A DNA stretch of 6,843 nucleotides from Dictyoglomota bacterium (GTDB taxonomy: Bacteria > Dictyoglomota > Dictyoglomia > Dictyoglomales > Dictyoglomaceae), in contig JAKOUL010000002.1 in assembly GCA_029776735.1 (NCBI GenBank), positions 1 to 6,843 on the forward strand. Direction: 5' to 3'. The translations under genes were made by a program, and so were the position numbers. The notes below the pieces were generated by a model. That model was not told where the DNA came from. It did not search any database and saw only the letters and a list, made by a program, of their open reading frames with translations. Position 1 is the stretch's first letter, and each line of letters begins with the position of its first letter. Positions 1 to 6,402 of the stretch are shown in pieces.

Positions 1-768
1 GAGAGAGTGGTAGGAAAGGTTATAAAAGATTTTCGTAGACAAGACCTTGTTATTTCCAGTAAATTATATTGGCCTATGAGCGATAATGTAAACGACAGAG
101 GACTTTCCAGAAAACATATTATGGAATCAGTAGAAGGATCTCTGAAACGTCTTGAGACAGATTACCTTGATATTTATTTCTGCCATCGCTTTGATCCTGA
201 AGCTCCCATAGATGAAATCGTAAGAGCTATGGATGATTTGGTACATCAAGGAAAGATACTCTATTGGGGTACCAGCGTTTGGACTGCAGCCCAAATAGAG
301 AGTGCTATAGGTACAGCTATCAAATATAATGCCTATCCTCCACAAGTAGAACAGCCAAGATACAATATGCTTGATAGACATATTGAGCCTGAAATTATTC
401 CCACTTGTGCAAAACATGGAATAGGGATCACAGTATTCTCTCCCCTTGCACAAGGAATCCTTACAGGGAAATATAATAATGGTATCCCAGAAGGAAGCAG
501 AGCTACCTGGAGTGAATGGTTAAAGAATGAGCTTACCGAAGACAACATAGAGAAGGTAAGAAAATTAACTGAGCTTGCAAAAGAGCTTGGACTCACCATG
601 TCTCAGCTTGCTCTTGCCTGGATCTTACGAAGACCCGAAATTACTTCTGCTATTGCAGGAGCCAGTAAACCAGACCAATTAAAAGAAAACTTGAGGGCTG
701 GAGATATAACATTAACTCAAGACGTTTTAGATGAGATTGAGAATATATTAATGAATGCTCCAAAATAA
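1..768 (+). CDS. Aldo/keto reductase, Kv-beta/YghZ-like (N-terminus outside window)
   Basis: Predicted NAD(P)H-dependent cytosolic oxidoreductase reducing aldehydes or ketones on a TIM barrel; the substrate cannot be read from sequence. The frame is open from base 1 (codons Glu-Arg-Val), so a GTG at 7 is not the true start. About 70 residues of the usual 320-330 are missing, including the Asp and Tyr of the catalytic tetrad. The other two tetrad residues are visible, counting from base 1: Lys21 in VISSKLYW and His62 in YFCHRFD. The run NDRGLSRKHI, the cofactor-side motif SPLAQGILTGKY (147-158) and AGASKPDQLKENL (219-231) are typical of the potassium-channel-beta/YghZ branch. The TAA is followed after one codon by the ATG of the next gene in the same frame, which suggests one transcript. 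Family assignment is firm; the physiological role is unknown. Confidence 0.9.
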   Translation, partial: ERVVGKVIKDFRRQDLVISSKLYWPMSDNVNDRGLSRKHIMESVEGSLKRLETDYLDIYFCHRFDPEAPIDEIVRAMDDLVHQGKILYWGTSVWTAAQIESAIGTAIKYNAYPPQVEQPRYNMLDRHIEPEIIPTCAKHGIGITVFSPLAQGILTGKYNNGIPEGSRATWSEWLKNELTEDNIEKVRKLTELAKELGLTMSQLALAWILRRPEITSAIAGASKPDQLKENLRAGDITLTQDVLDEIENILMNAPK

Positions 769-771
769 ATT

Positions 772-2535
772 ATGAGTATTAAACTAAGTTTTGATTTACT
801 AACATTAGAAATATTTTACCAGGAAGTTTATGCCTCTCTAATAAATTCCATCATAGAAAAAATCTATCAGATAGGGAATACAGAGGTATTCATTAATTTA
901 TATTCTCCAAGCTTAGGAAGAACAAATCTTATACTTTCAGTACATCCTCAATTATATAGAATACAGTTAACAAAGAAGGACTTCCCATATCCTATGAAGC
1001 CCCCCTCCTTTGCTATGCTTCTTAGGAAGCACTTAGAAGGGGCACGCCTTTGGGATATGAATCTTGTACCTCAAGAAAGAATTATAGAATTTAGATGGAA
1101 AAGATCTCTTGATGAAGATAAAAAACTTGTCTTAGAACTCATGGGAAAATATAGCAATCTAATTCTTCTAAATGAAAATAACATCATAATAGATTCTATA
1201 AAACATGTCACCAGTGAGATAAGCAGATTTAGAGAAATTCTACCAGGAATATCATATATCTATCCTCCTAAGACCCAGAAATTTTCACTAATAGATCTTA
1301 AAGATGAAAATTTAGAGGAAATTTTTAAAAAGGCTATCCCTTTAAAGGATCTACTCCTAAGAGAAATATCTCATATGAATCCACAAATAGTTAAAGAGAT
1401 ATTAGGAGAACTTTCTAATAAAACTCCATCTATGTTAACAGAAGACGAAGAATCAATTTTAAAAGAGAGAATTTTTCAGTATAAGGAAAGGGTTATTAAA
1501 AAAGATTTTAAGTTTATAGTCTACCTTATAAATAATGAGCCTATAGCTTATTCTCTTTTCCCCTTAAAAGAGTATGAGCATCTTGAGAAAAGAGAATTTG
1601 AGAAGTTACATAAAGCAATAGACTTTATATATTCTTATGCCTTTGAAAAGATCTTATTTGATCAGGAGAAAAAGAAGCTTTCAGACGTTGTAAAAAATAA
1701 CATTAAAAAAGTGGAAGATAAAATAAGAGAGTTTGAAACACAAATAAAGGAAGGAGAAGAAGCTGAGACCTTTAGAATAAAAGGAGAGGCTCTTCTTCTA
1801 AATCAGAAGAAGGTAAGAAAAGGTATTGAAGAAGTTATACTTCCAAACCCTTATAACCAAGAGGAATTTTTAGAAATAGCATTAGATCCCTCTCTTTCAT
1901 CTATAGAAAATGCCCAAAAATATTTCAAAAAGTATAAAAAATTAAAGAAGGGGATCTCAATTTTAAAAGATCAGAAGGAAAGATTAGAGGAAGAATTATA
2001 TTATCTACACTCTTTGGATTACTCTATTGATAATGCAGACTCTCTTATGGGCTTGAGAGAAATAGCTGAAGAGTTAGAAAAGGAAGGTTATATAAGAGAG
2101 AGGAAGGAAAAAGAAAAAAGAAAGGAGAAAAAATTAGAACCACATAAATTCTTGAGTTCTGACGGTTTTGAAATTTACGTAGGCAAAAATAATAAACAAA
2201 ACGAATATATAACTTTTCATTTGGCAAATCCTGAGGACATATGGCTACATGCCCGAGGAATTCCCGGTGCTCACGTCATAATAAAAACAAGCGAGAAAGA
2301 GCCCCCAGAAAGCACTATATTGGAGGCAGCAACTCTTGCAGGATACTTTAGCAAGGGAAGAGACTCTACCTATGTGTCTGTGGATTATACTAAAAGAAAG
2401 TATGTACAAAAACCAAAGGGAGCAAAACCTGGATTTGTAATATATAGGAATGAAAAAACAATTTTTGTAAAACCTGAAGAAGCACTAAGATTCTTCCCTG
2501 AGGGTATCCAGGACTCTTTGAAAATCCTCAGGTAA
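772..2535 (+). CDS. rqcH: NFACT/RqcH-family ribosome quality control protein (older name FbpA/YloA)
   Basis: Bacterial homologue of Rqc2. In studied species it binds obstructed 50S subunits carrying peptidyl-tRNA and recruits alanyl-tRNA to add C-terminal Ala tails that mark stalled chains for degradation. The 587-residue length is normal. The NFACT-N domain spans about 1-270, with LSVHPQLYRI (55-64) and MLLRKHLEGARL (82-93). Charged helices at about 285-345 and 380-420 look like the coiled-coil M domain, followed by a Lys/Glu linker (442-457). The NFACT-R domain runs from about 460, with DIWLHARGIPGAHVII (489-504) and KPKGAKPG. The tRNA-recruiting Asp-Arg pair of B. subtilis RqcH aligns by eye to Glu102-Arg103. 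The ATG is preceded by an in-frame TAA two codons upstream and lacks a clear Shine-Dalgarno, so translation is probably coupled to the reductase. The last 51 bp overlap rluD tail to tail. Confidence 0.93.
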   Translation: MSIKLSFDLLTLEIFYQEVYASLINSIIEKIYQIGNTEVFINLYSPSLGRTNLILSVHPQLYRIQLTKKDFPYPMKPPSFAMLLRKHLEGARLWDMNLVPQERIIEFRWKRSLDEDKKLVLELMGKYSNLILLNENNIIIDSIKHVTSEISRFREILPGISYIYPPKTQKFSLIDLKDENLEEIFKKAIPLKDLLLREISHMNPQIVKEILGELSNKTPSMLTEDEESILKERIFQYKERVIKKDFKFIVYLINNEPIAYSLFPLKEYEHLEKREFEKLHKAIDFIYSYAFEKILFDQEKKKLSDVVKNNIKKVEDKIREFETQIKEGEEAETFRIKGEALLLNQKKVRKGIEEVILPNPYNQEEFLEIALDPSLSSIENAQKYFKKYKKLKKGISILKDQKERLEEELYYLHSLDYSIDNADSLMGLREIAEELEKEGYIRERKEKEKRKEKKLEPHKFLSSDGFEIYVGKNNKQNEYITFHLANPEDIWLHARGIPGAHVIIKTSEKEPPESTILEAATLAGYFSKGRDSTYVSVDYTKRKYVQKPKGAKPGFVIYRNEKTIFVKPEEALRFFPEGIQDSLKILR

Positions 2536-3393
2536 AGGAGCAGTAAACTTCATAATAGTTCCTTCTCGCGGATGAATAAAAGATATCTCTTTTGCATGTA
2601 AAAGCTGACCTTTTATACCAAATCTTTTATCAGTCCTACCATAAATCTCATCTCCTACTATAGGAAATCCCATATGTGATAGATGTACTCTTACCTGATG
2701 AGTCCTTCCTGTTTCAAGCCTTGCAGAAACTAAAGTGTATCCTTTAAACCTCTCTAAAACCTCAAAATTTGTAATTGCTATCTTACCTGTAGAGACCACT
2801 GCCATCTTTTTTCTATGTACAGGATGTCTACCTATAGAAAGTTCCACTCTCTTTTTATCCCAAGGGATCTCTCCTTCGCATAAAGCCCAATATACTCTTT
2901 TTAATGTTCTTTGTTTTAACTGTTCTGATAAATGGTGATGAGTATAATCATTTTTTGCTACCACTAAAAGACCAGTGGTATTTTTATCTAATCTATGAAC
3001 AATGCCAGGTCTTATAGCTCCCCCTATACCCGAAAGATCTTTAACCTTATATAATAGAGCATTAACCAAAGTACCATGAAAATGTCCTACAGCAGGATGT
3101 ACTACCATGCCACGAGGTTTGTTCACTACTAAAAGATCTTCATCCTCATAAACAATTTCCAGAGGTAAATCTTCGGAAATAATCTCAGTACTTTCTGGAG
3201 GAGGAATAACCACTTCTATACTATCGCCAAACTTTACTTTATAGCTTGTTCTTACTCTTTCCTCATTTACTTTAACATACCCTTCATCTATAAGTTTTTG
3301 AATTTGAGATCTGGAAAGAAGAAGCTTTTCAGAAAGATACTTATCAACTCTTTCTTTTAAATCTCTTTCTACCCGAAGGATGTACTTTTCCAT
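2485..3393 (-). CDS. rluD: RluA/RluD-family 23S rRNA pseudouridine synthase
   Basis: Converts uridine to pseudouridine in RNA; RluD proper modifies helix 69 of 23S rRNA. The 302-residue length fits the S4-containing members. An S4 RNA-binding domain lies at about 15-63, including SRSQIQKLIDEGYVKVN. The synthase domain follows, with NKPRGMVVHP (91-100), the catalytic motif GIVHRLDKNTTGLL with Asp136 as nucleophile, and LETGRTHQVRVHL (226-238). The ATG directly abuts the TAA of the upstream regulator gene in the same frame, with no recognisable Shine-Dalgarno, so it is probably translated by coupling from the same mRNA. Its final 16 codons and stop overlap the end of rqcH. RluD is the best match because of the S4 domain, but RluC-like or other RluA-family specificity cannot be excluded from sequence alone. 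Confidence 0.92.
   Translation of the reverse strand: MEKYILRVERDLKERVDKYLSEKLLLSRSQIQKLIDEGYVKVNEERVRTSYKVKFGDSIEVVIPPPESTEIISEDLPLEIVYEDEDLLVVNKPRGMVVHPAVGHFHGTLVNALLYKVKDLSGIGGAIRPGIVHRLDKNTTGLLVVAKNDYTHHHLSEQLKQRTLKRVYWALCEGEIPWDKKRVELSIGRHPVHRKKMAVVSTGKIAITNFEVLERFKGYTLVSARLETGRTHQVRVHLSHMGFPIVGDEIYGRTDKRFGIKGQLLHAKEISFIHPREGTIMKFTAPLPEDFQRVLDTLREES
2497..2532. repeat. Inverted repeat CCTGAGG / CCTCAGG in the rqcH-rluD 3' overlap
   Basis: Perfect 7-bp GC-rich arms lie at 2497-2503 and 2526-2532, 22 bases apart. In + strand RNA the stem can extend by a G-U and a U-A pair to 9 bp with an 18-base loop. The right arm ends exactly before the rqcH stop codon. No T-run follows on either strand, so it is not a canonical intrinsic terminator. 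It may be a 3'-end structure, or simply chance, since 7-bp arms are common in a window of this size. Confidence 0.35.
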
Positions 3394-4074
3394 TTAATAA
3401 ATTCTTTGCTTCAGCTTTTCCATATTGCGTATTATTATATGATTTCTTTCCATAGATATGATTTTATCTTCTTCAAAGGATTTTAGGACTCTTATAACTG
3501 TCTCTCGTGAAACTCCTGTCAAATTTCCAAGTTCCTGCCTCGTAAATTCCAAATCTATCAAAATACCCTCATCAATCTTTTTCCCTTTCTCCAAAGCTAT
3601 ATCCACAAGGACATGAGCAATTCTTCCTGAGGCGTCAAAAAACATTAATGTTTCAATCTGTTTATTTGTTTTTCTAAGTCTCAAAGAGAGAGTCTTCAAA
3701 ATCTTAAGAGCAATCTCAGGACGTTTATAAAGTAGATCCAGAAATTCGTCTCTTCTAATGACAATAACCAAGGTATCATCAAGAGCTACTACAGAAGCAG
3801 ATCTTGGTTCTTCATCTAAAAGGGACATTTCTCCAAAAAATTCTGTGGGATACAAGATAGAAAGGATTCCTTCTTTTCCCTCTTCAGTTTCCAAAATTAT
3901 TTTTACTTTTCCAGAACCAATAAGGAAGAAAAAATTACCTACCTCATCTTTTTGAAAGATGACAGACCCCTTAGGATAATTCTTTACTTGAGCGATACTT
4001 GCAAGTTTCTCTAAATCTTCTTCTGAAAGTTCTGAAAATAGAGGGACATTTTTTAGAAACTTTTTTATTTCCAT
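3394..4074 (-). CDS. Crp/Fnr-family transcriptional regulator
   Basis: A 226-residue cytoplasmic DNA-binding regulator. The N-terminal cyclic-nucleotide-binding beta-barrel (about 12-115) contains GEMSLLDEEPRSA (81-93), keeping the Glu82, Arg91 and Ser92 equivalents of the cAMP phosphate-binding cassette of E. coli CRP. The dimerisation helix has Thr136-Asn137 where CRP has Thr127-Ser128. A C-terminal winged helix follows, with TRQELGNLTGVSRETVIRVL; Arg190, Glu191 and Arg195 match the CRP recognition-helix residues that read TGTGA. There is no cysteine at all, so an Fnr-type iron-sulfur sensor is excluded. I chose the ATG at 4074 over an in-frame TTG at 4092 because AAGGAG sits 5 bases upstream and the family usually begins near MEI(K/I)xFLKxVPLF. 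The gene is first in a two-gene unit with rluD. Its ligand and targets are unknown; cAMP or a related nucleotide is plausible. Confidence 0.9.
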   Translation of the reverse strand: MEIKKFLKNVPLFSELSEEDLEKLASIAQVKNYPKGSVIFQKDEVGNFFFLIGSGKVKIILETEEGKEGILSILYPTEFFGEMSLLDEEPRSASVVALDDTLVIVIRRDEFLDLLYKRPEIALKILKTLSLRLRKTNKQIETLMFFDASGRIAHVLVDIALEKGKKIDEGILIDLEFTRQELGNLTGVSRETVIRVLKSFEEDKIISMERNHIIIRNMEKLKQRIY

Positions 4075-4079
4075 TTTTT

Positions 4080-4085
4080 CTCCTT
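4080..4085 (-). promoter_or_regulatory. Shine-Dalgarno AAGGAG deciding the regulator's start
   Basis: On the minus strand AAGGAG is followed by five A residues and ATG at 4074. The alternative TTG at 4092 lies upstream of this site and has no Shine-Dalgarno of its own, so the ATG is preferred. Confidence 0.8.
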
Positions 4086-4097
4086 TTTTCAAAACTT

Positions 4098-4111
4098 ATC
4101 TTATATAAGAT
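4098..4111. promoter_or_regulatory. 14-bp perfect palindrome ATCTTATATAAGAT, candidate operator
   Basis: The palindrome spans about +6 to -9 of the predicted regulator transcript and shares two bases with its -10 box, a classic repressor position. It does not resemble the TGTGA-N6-TCACA site expected from the regulator's CRP-like recognition helix, so if it is an operator the binder may be another protein. It is all A/T except for one C and one G, so chance is possible. Confidence 0.35.
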
Positions 4112-4139
4112 TATACCTTAAACAAGATATTTACTGCAA
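4110..4139 (-). promoter_or_regulatory. Putative sigma-70 promoter of the Crp/Fnr-rluD unit
   Basis: On the minus strand a perfect TATAAT occupies 4115-4110. A weak -35 candidate TTGCAG (3 of 6 to TTGACA) lies at 4139-4134 with an 18-base spacer. The predicted start is near 4103, leaving a leader of about 29 bases before the ATG. The -10 box is strong and the -35 poor, which would fit an activated or regulated promoter; that is inference. Confidence 0.55.
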
Positions 4140-4149
4140 AAATTTTTTT
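4138..4149. other. A5T7 tract between the two divergent promoters
   Basis: Five A residues followed by seven T residues lie between the two -35 regions, abutting the regulator's -35 and two bases from that of dnaA. Such tracts can act as UP elements bound by the RNA polymerase alpha subunit, or as intrinsically curved DNA. Role inferred from position and composition only. Confidence 0.4.
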
Positions 4150-4151
4150 AA

Positions 4152-4180
4152 TTGTAAGTGGATGTCATATCTGGTAAAAT
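4152..4180 (+). promoter_or_regulatory. Putative sigma-70 promoter of dnaA with extended -10
   Basis: TTGTAA (4152-4157, 4 of 6 to TTGACA) is separated by exactly 17 bases from TAAAAT (4175-4180, 5 of 6 to TATAAT), which is preceded by TGG, an extended -10 element. The predicted start is near 4187, giving a leader of about 45 bases. An inverted repeat GGTAA-AA-TTACC (4173-4184) overlaps the -10 box and may be an operator. The leader can also form weak 5-bp hairpins (TCTGA at 4188-4192 with TCAGA at 4198-4202). Confidence 0.65.
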
Positions 4181-4218
4181 TACCTTGTCTGATTTCTTCA
4201 GAAATTCTTATGGTATTT

Positions 4219-4222
4219 GGAG
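4219..4222 (+). promoter_or_regulatory. Shine-Dalgarno GGAG deciding the dnaA start
   Basis: GGAG lies 9 bases upstream of the ATG at 4232. An in-frame TTG at 4217 overlaps this site and would have no ribosome binding site of its own, so the ATG is preferred. Confidence 0.7.
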
Positions 4223-4231
4223 AAAAGATTT

Positions 4232-5554
4232 ATGGATGATGTAAAAAATATCTGGGAAGAAGCCCTATCTTATTTATCTTTAGAAATAAGTAGACCTGGC
4301 TTTGAAACATGGATAAAAACCCTTAAGCCTCTAAGTATAGAGGAAGGAAAATTTATTCTTCAAACCCAAAGCAAATTTTCAAAGGAATGGCTTGAAGAGT
4401 ACTATCTCTCTCTTATTGAAGAGATTATCAAAAAAGTTACTCAAAAAGAGTTTAAGGTAGAAATATTAGCTGATGAGAAAGAAGAGGCAATTTCTGAAGA
4501 GGGAAAAATAGAATTTCTTTCAAATTCATATAATAATTTAAATCTTAAATATACTTTTGATACTTTTGTGGTTGGAGATAGCAATAGATTTGCTCATGCA
4601 GCTGCATTAGCAGTAAGCCAAAACCCTGCAAAAGCTTATAATCCTCTTCTTATATATGGAGGAGTAGGTCTTGGTAAAACCCATTTGATACATGCTATAG
4701 GTCATTCCATACAAGAAAGATTTCCTAAAGCAAAGGTTGTATATGCATCTATGGAGAAATTTACCGTAGAACTCATTGATGCCATAAAAGAAGATGGAAT
4801 GACAAAATTCAGAAGTAGATATAGAAATATAGATGTGCTTCTCATAGACGATATTCAATTTTTAGCAGGAAAAGAAAGGACTCAAGAGGAATTTTTCTAT
4901 ACTTTTAATACTCTTTATGAGGCTGGAAAACAGATTGTACTCACCAGTGATAGGGTACCAAAGGAAATTCCAACCTTAGAAGACCGATTAAGATCCAGAT
5001 TTGAATGGGGACTTATTGCAGATATTCAACCACCAGATTTAGAGACACGTATAGCTATATTAAAAAAGAAGGCTGAGGCAGAAAGAGTTAAAGTACCTGA
5101 TGAAGTAATAGAGTTTATTGCATCTCAGATACAATCTAATATCCGTGAATTAGAAGGAGCACTAATAAGGACTGTAGCCTTCGCTTCTCTAAACAATATG
5201 CCTATAAATTTAGAGCTTACCAAAACTGTACTTAAGGATATTGTACAGCCTGTAGTAAAAACCATAGATATACAAAATATAATCCAAGCAGTAGCAGAGT
5301 ACTTCCATATCACTGTGGATCAGTTAAAAGGGAAGGGAAGAGCTCAGGGGATAGCTTTACCAAGGCAAATTGCCATGTATTTAGCAAGAACTCTTACTGA
5401 TCTTTCCTTACCTAAGATTGGAGAGGAATTTGGCGGGAAAGATCATACTACAGTTCTACATGCCTATGAAAAGATACAAGAACTTTATCAATCTGATCTT
5501 GCTATTAAAAAAGCTATCCAAGATATCCAGAATAAACTAAGAAATAGTAGCTAA
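4232..5554 (+). CDS. dnaA: Chromosomal replication initiator protein DnaA
   Basis: AAA+ ATPase that binds DnaA boxes at oriC, melts the origin and recruits the helicase; DnaA is often also a transcription factor. Starting at ATG 4232 gives 440 residues, typical length. Domain I (about 1-75) carries the family pattern IWEEAL...GFETWIK, and domain II is a short acidic linker. Domain III has Walker A GGVGLGKT (143-150), Walker B LLIDD (203-207), the [11 protein letters not shown] box and a sensor [11 protein letters not shown] with Arg305. Domain IV has the DnaA-box-binding helix-turn-helix with [10 protein letters not shown] (Arg378) and the signature [12 protein letters not shown] (401-412). 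Unlike the common dnaA-dnaN-recF order, the next gene is hflC on the opposite strand, 2 bp away, and no terminator-like hairpin with a T-run is visible between them. The gene is complete and shows no sign of disruption. Confidence 0.98.
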   Translation: MDDVKNIWEEALSYLSLEISRPGFETWIKTLKPLSIEEGKFILQTQSKFSKEWLEEYYLSLIEEIIKKVTQKEFKVEILADEKEEAISEEGKIEFLSNSYNNLNLKYTFDTFVVGDSNRFAHAAALAVSQNPAKAYNPLLIYGGVGLGKTHLIHAIGHSIQERFPKAKVVYASMEKFTVELIDAIKEDGMTKFRSRYRNIDVLLIDDIQFLAGKERTQEEFFYTFNTLYEAGKQIVLTSDRVPKEIPTLEDRLRSRFEWGLIADIQPPDLETRIAILKKKAEAERVKVPDEVIEFIASQIQSNIRELEGALIRTVAFASLNNMPINLELTKTVLKDIVQPVVKTIDIQNIIQAVAEYFHITVDQLKGKGRAQGIALPRQIAMYLARTLTDLSLPKIGEEFGGKDHTTVLHAYEKIQELYQSDLAIKKAIQDIQNKLRNSS

Positions 5555-5556
5555 TT

Positions 5557-6402
5557 TTACTTCTTCCTAAGATATTTAAATATTTCTGAATCTGGCGTAA
5601 TTATAAGCACATTTCCAGGAAGTGCCTTTTTATATAAATCTAAACTTCTTAAAAACTGGTAAAACTCAGGGTCAGAAGAAAGAGCAGACTGGAGAATACT
5701 TCCTGCTTCTGCTTCTCCACTACCTCTAAGCTCTTGAGCTTTCCTATATGCCTCAGCTAAAATAAGAGTCCTTTTCTTCTCTGCCTCTGATCTTATCCTT
5801 TGAGCCTCTCTCTGTCCTTCAGCTCTGTAGAGTGAGGCTTGTCTCTGCCTTTCTGCAGTCATAGAATCATAAATTTTCTTCAGGTTCTCATCAGGAACTG
5901 AGACTCTTTTCATCCTTACAGTAAGTATCTCTATACCAAGCTCACTTGTCTTTTCCTGTGAAGCCTTTGTTACTTCTTCAAAAACCATTTCTCTCTTACC
6001 TGAGACAATATCATCAAAATCATATTGTCCTACAACTCTCCTCATCTCACTATAAATAAGATCATCAAGTCTTGTCTGAGCTCCAAGCTCGTCTCTTACA
6101 GTTTTGAGAAATAAAACAGGATCGGTTATCTTAAAAAGTGCAAAAGAATCAAGTACCATAGACTTTTTATCCTTAGTTACCACCAACGTGGGCTCTGACT
6201 CATATTCTAAAATTCTCTTTTCAAAAGATACTACTTCTTGGAAAAAAGGCTCTTTAAAATATAATCCTGGATCTTTTATAACCCTGACAGGCTTCCCAAA
6301 TTCTAAAACTATTGCTTGTTTTGTCACATCTACAACAAAGGCTGAAAGAAAAAAGAAAACTAAAACCAATACAAAAATAACCCCAAATATTACATGCTTC
6401 AT
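5557..6402 (-). CDS. hflC: HflC, SPFH/band 7 membrane protein of the HflKC complex
   Basis: HflC and HflK form a large cage that encloses the membrane protease FtsH and modulates its access to membrane substrates. The 281-residue protein has one N-terminal membrane segment (about 4-24) with no signal cleavage motif, predicting an N-in anchor and an exported bulk. A band 7 domain follows from about 25 (VTKQAIVLEFGKPVRVI, DPGLYFKEPF). The family block RMKRVSVPDENLKKIYDSM leads to a helical AERQRQ (183-188), an Ala/Glu-rich coiled helix, and the C-terminal PEFYQFLRSLDLYKKAL and ITPDSEIFKYL patterns typical of HflC. It is shorter than the 334-residue E. coli protein. The ATG overlaps the hflK TGA as ATGA, with GAGG 4 bases upstream lying inside hflK codons, so the pair is translationally coupled. 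Confidence 0.95.
   Translation of the reverse strand: MKHVIFGVIFVLVLVFFFLSAFVVDVTKQAIVLEFGKPVRVIKDPGLYFKEPFFQEVVSFEKRILEYESEPTLVVTKDKKSMVLDSFALFKITDPVLFLKTVRDELGAQTRLDDLIYSEMRRVVGQYDFDDIVSGKREMVFEEVTKASQEKTSELGIEILTVRMKRVSVPDENLKKIYDSMTAERQRQASLYRAEGQREAQRIRSEAEKKRTLILAEAYRKAQELRGSGEAEAGSILQSALSSDPEFYQFLRSLDLYKKALPGNVLIITPDSEIFKYLRKK

Noticed and set aside
2045..2227. Open frames antisense to rqcH, rluD, dnaA, hflC and the reductase
   Set aside because: They have no family resemblance, no ribosome binding sites and compositions expected from the complement of A/T-rich coding sequence; shadows of the real genes.
2379..2387. TGTGGATTA, one mismatch from a DnaA box
   Set aside because: It is a single site inside conserved rqcH coding sequence; there is no cluster nearby.
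4075..4092. N-terminal extension of the Crp/Fnr protein from a TTG at 4092
   Set aside because: The six extra codons contain the Shine-Dalgarno of the ATG at 4074, and family proteins begin at the latter.
4210..4239. A 9-codon reading frame (ATG at 4210, TGA at 4237) overlapping the dnaA start, possible leader peptide
   Set aside because: It has no Shine-Dalgarno and no recognisable attenuator, and its own codons contain the dnaA ribosome binding site; most likely chance.
5314..5322. TGTGGATCA inside dnaA, near-match to a DnaA box
   Set aside because: It is isolated, has mismatches to the consensus, and is explained by the domain IV coding sequence.
5398..5445. 10-bp perfect inverted repeat TGATCTTTCC / GGAAAGATCA inside dnaA domain IV
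   Set aside because: About one such repeat is expected by chance in this much AT-rich sequence, and it lies in strongly conserved coding sequence with no T-run after it.
5572..5583. ATATTTAAATAT palindrome near the hflC 3' end, possible terminator
   Set aside because: It is purely A/T, lies within hflC codons and is not followed by a T-run on either strand.
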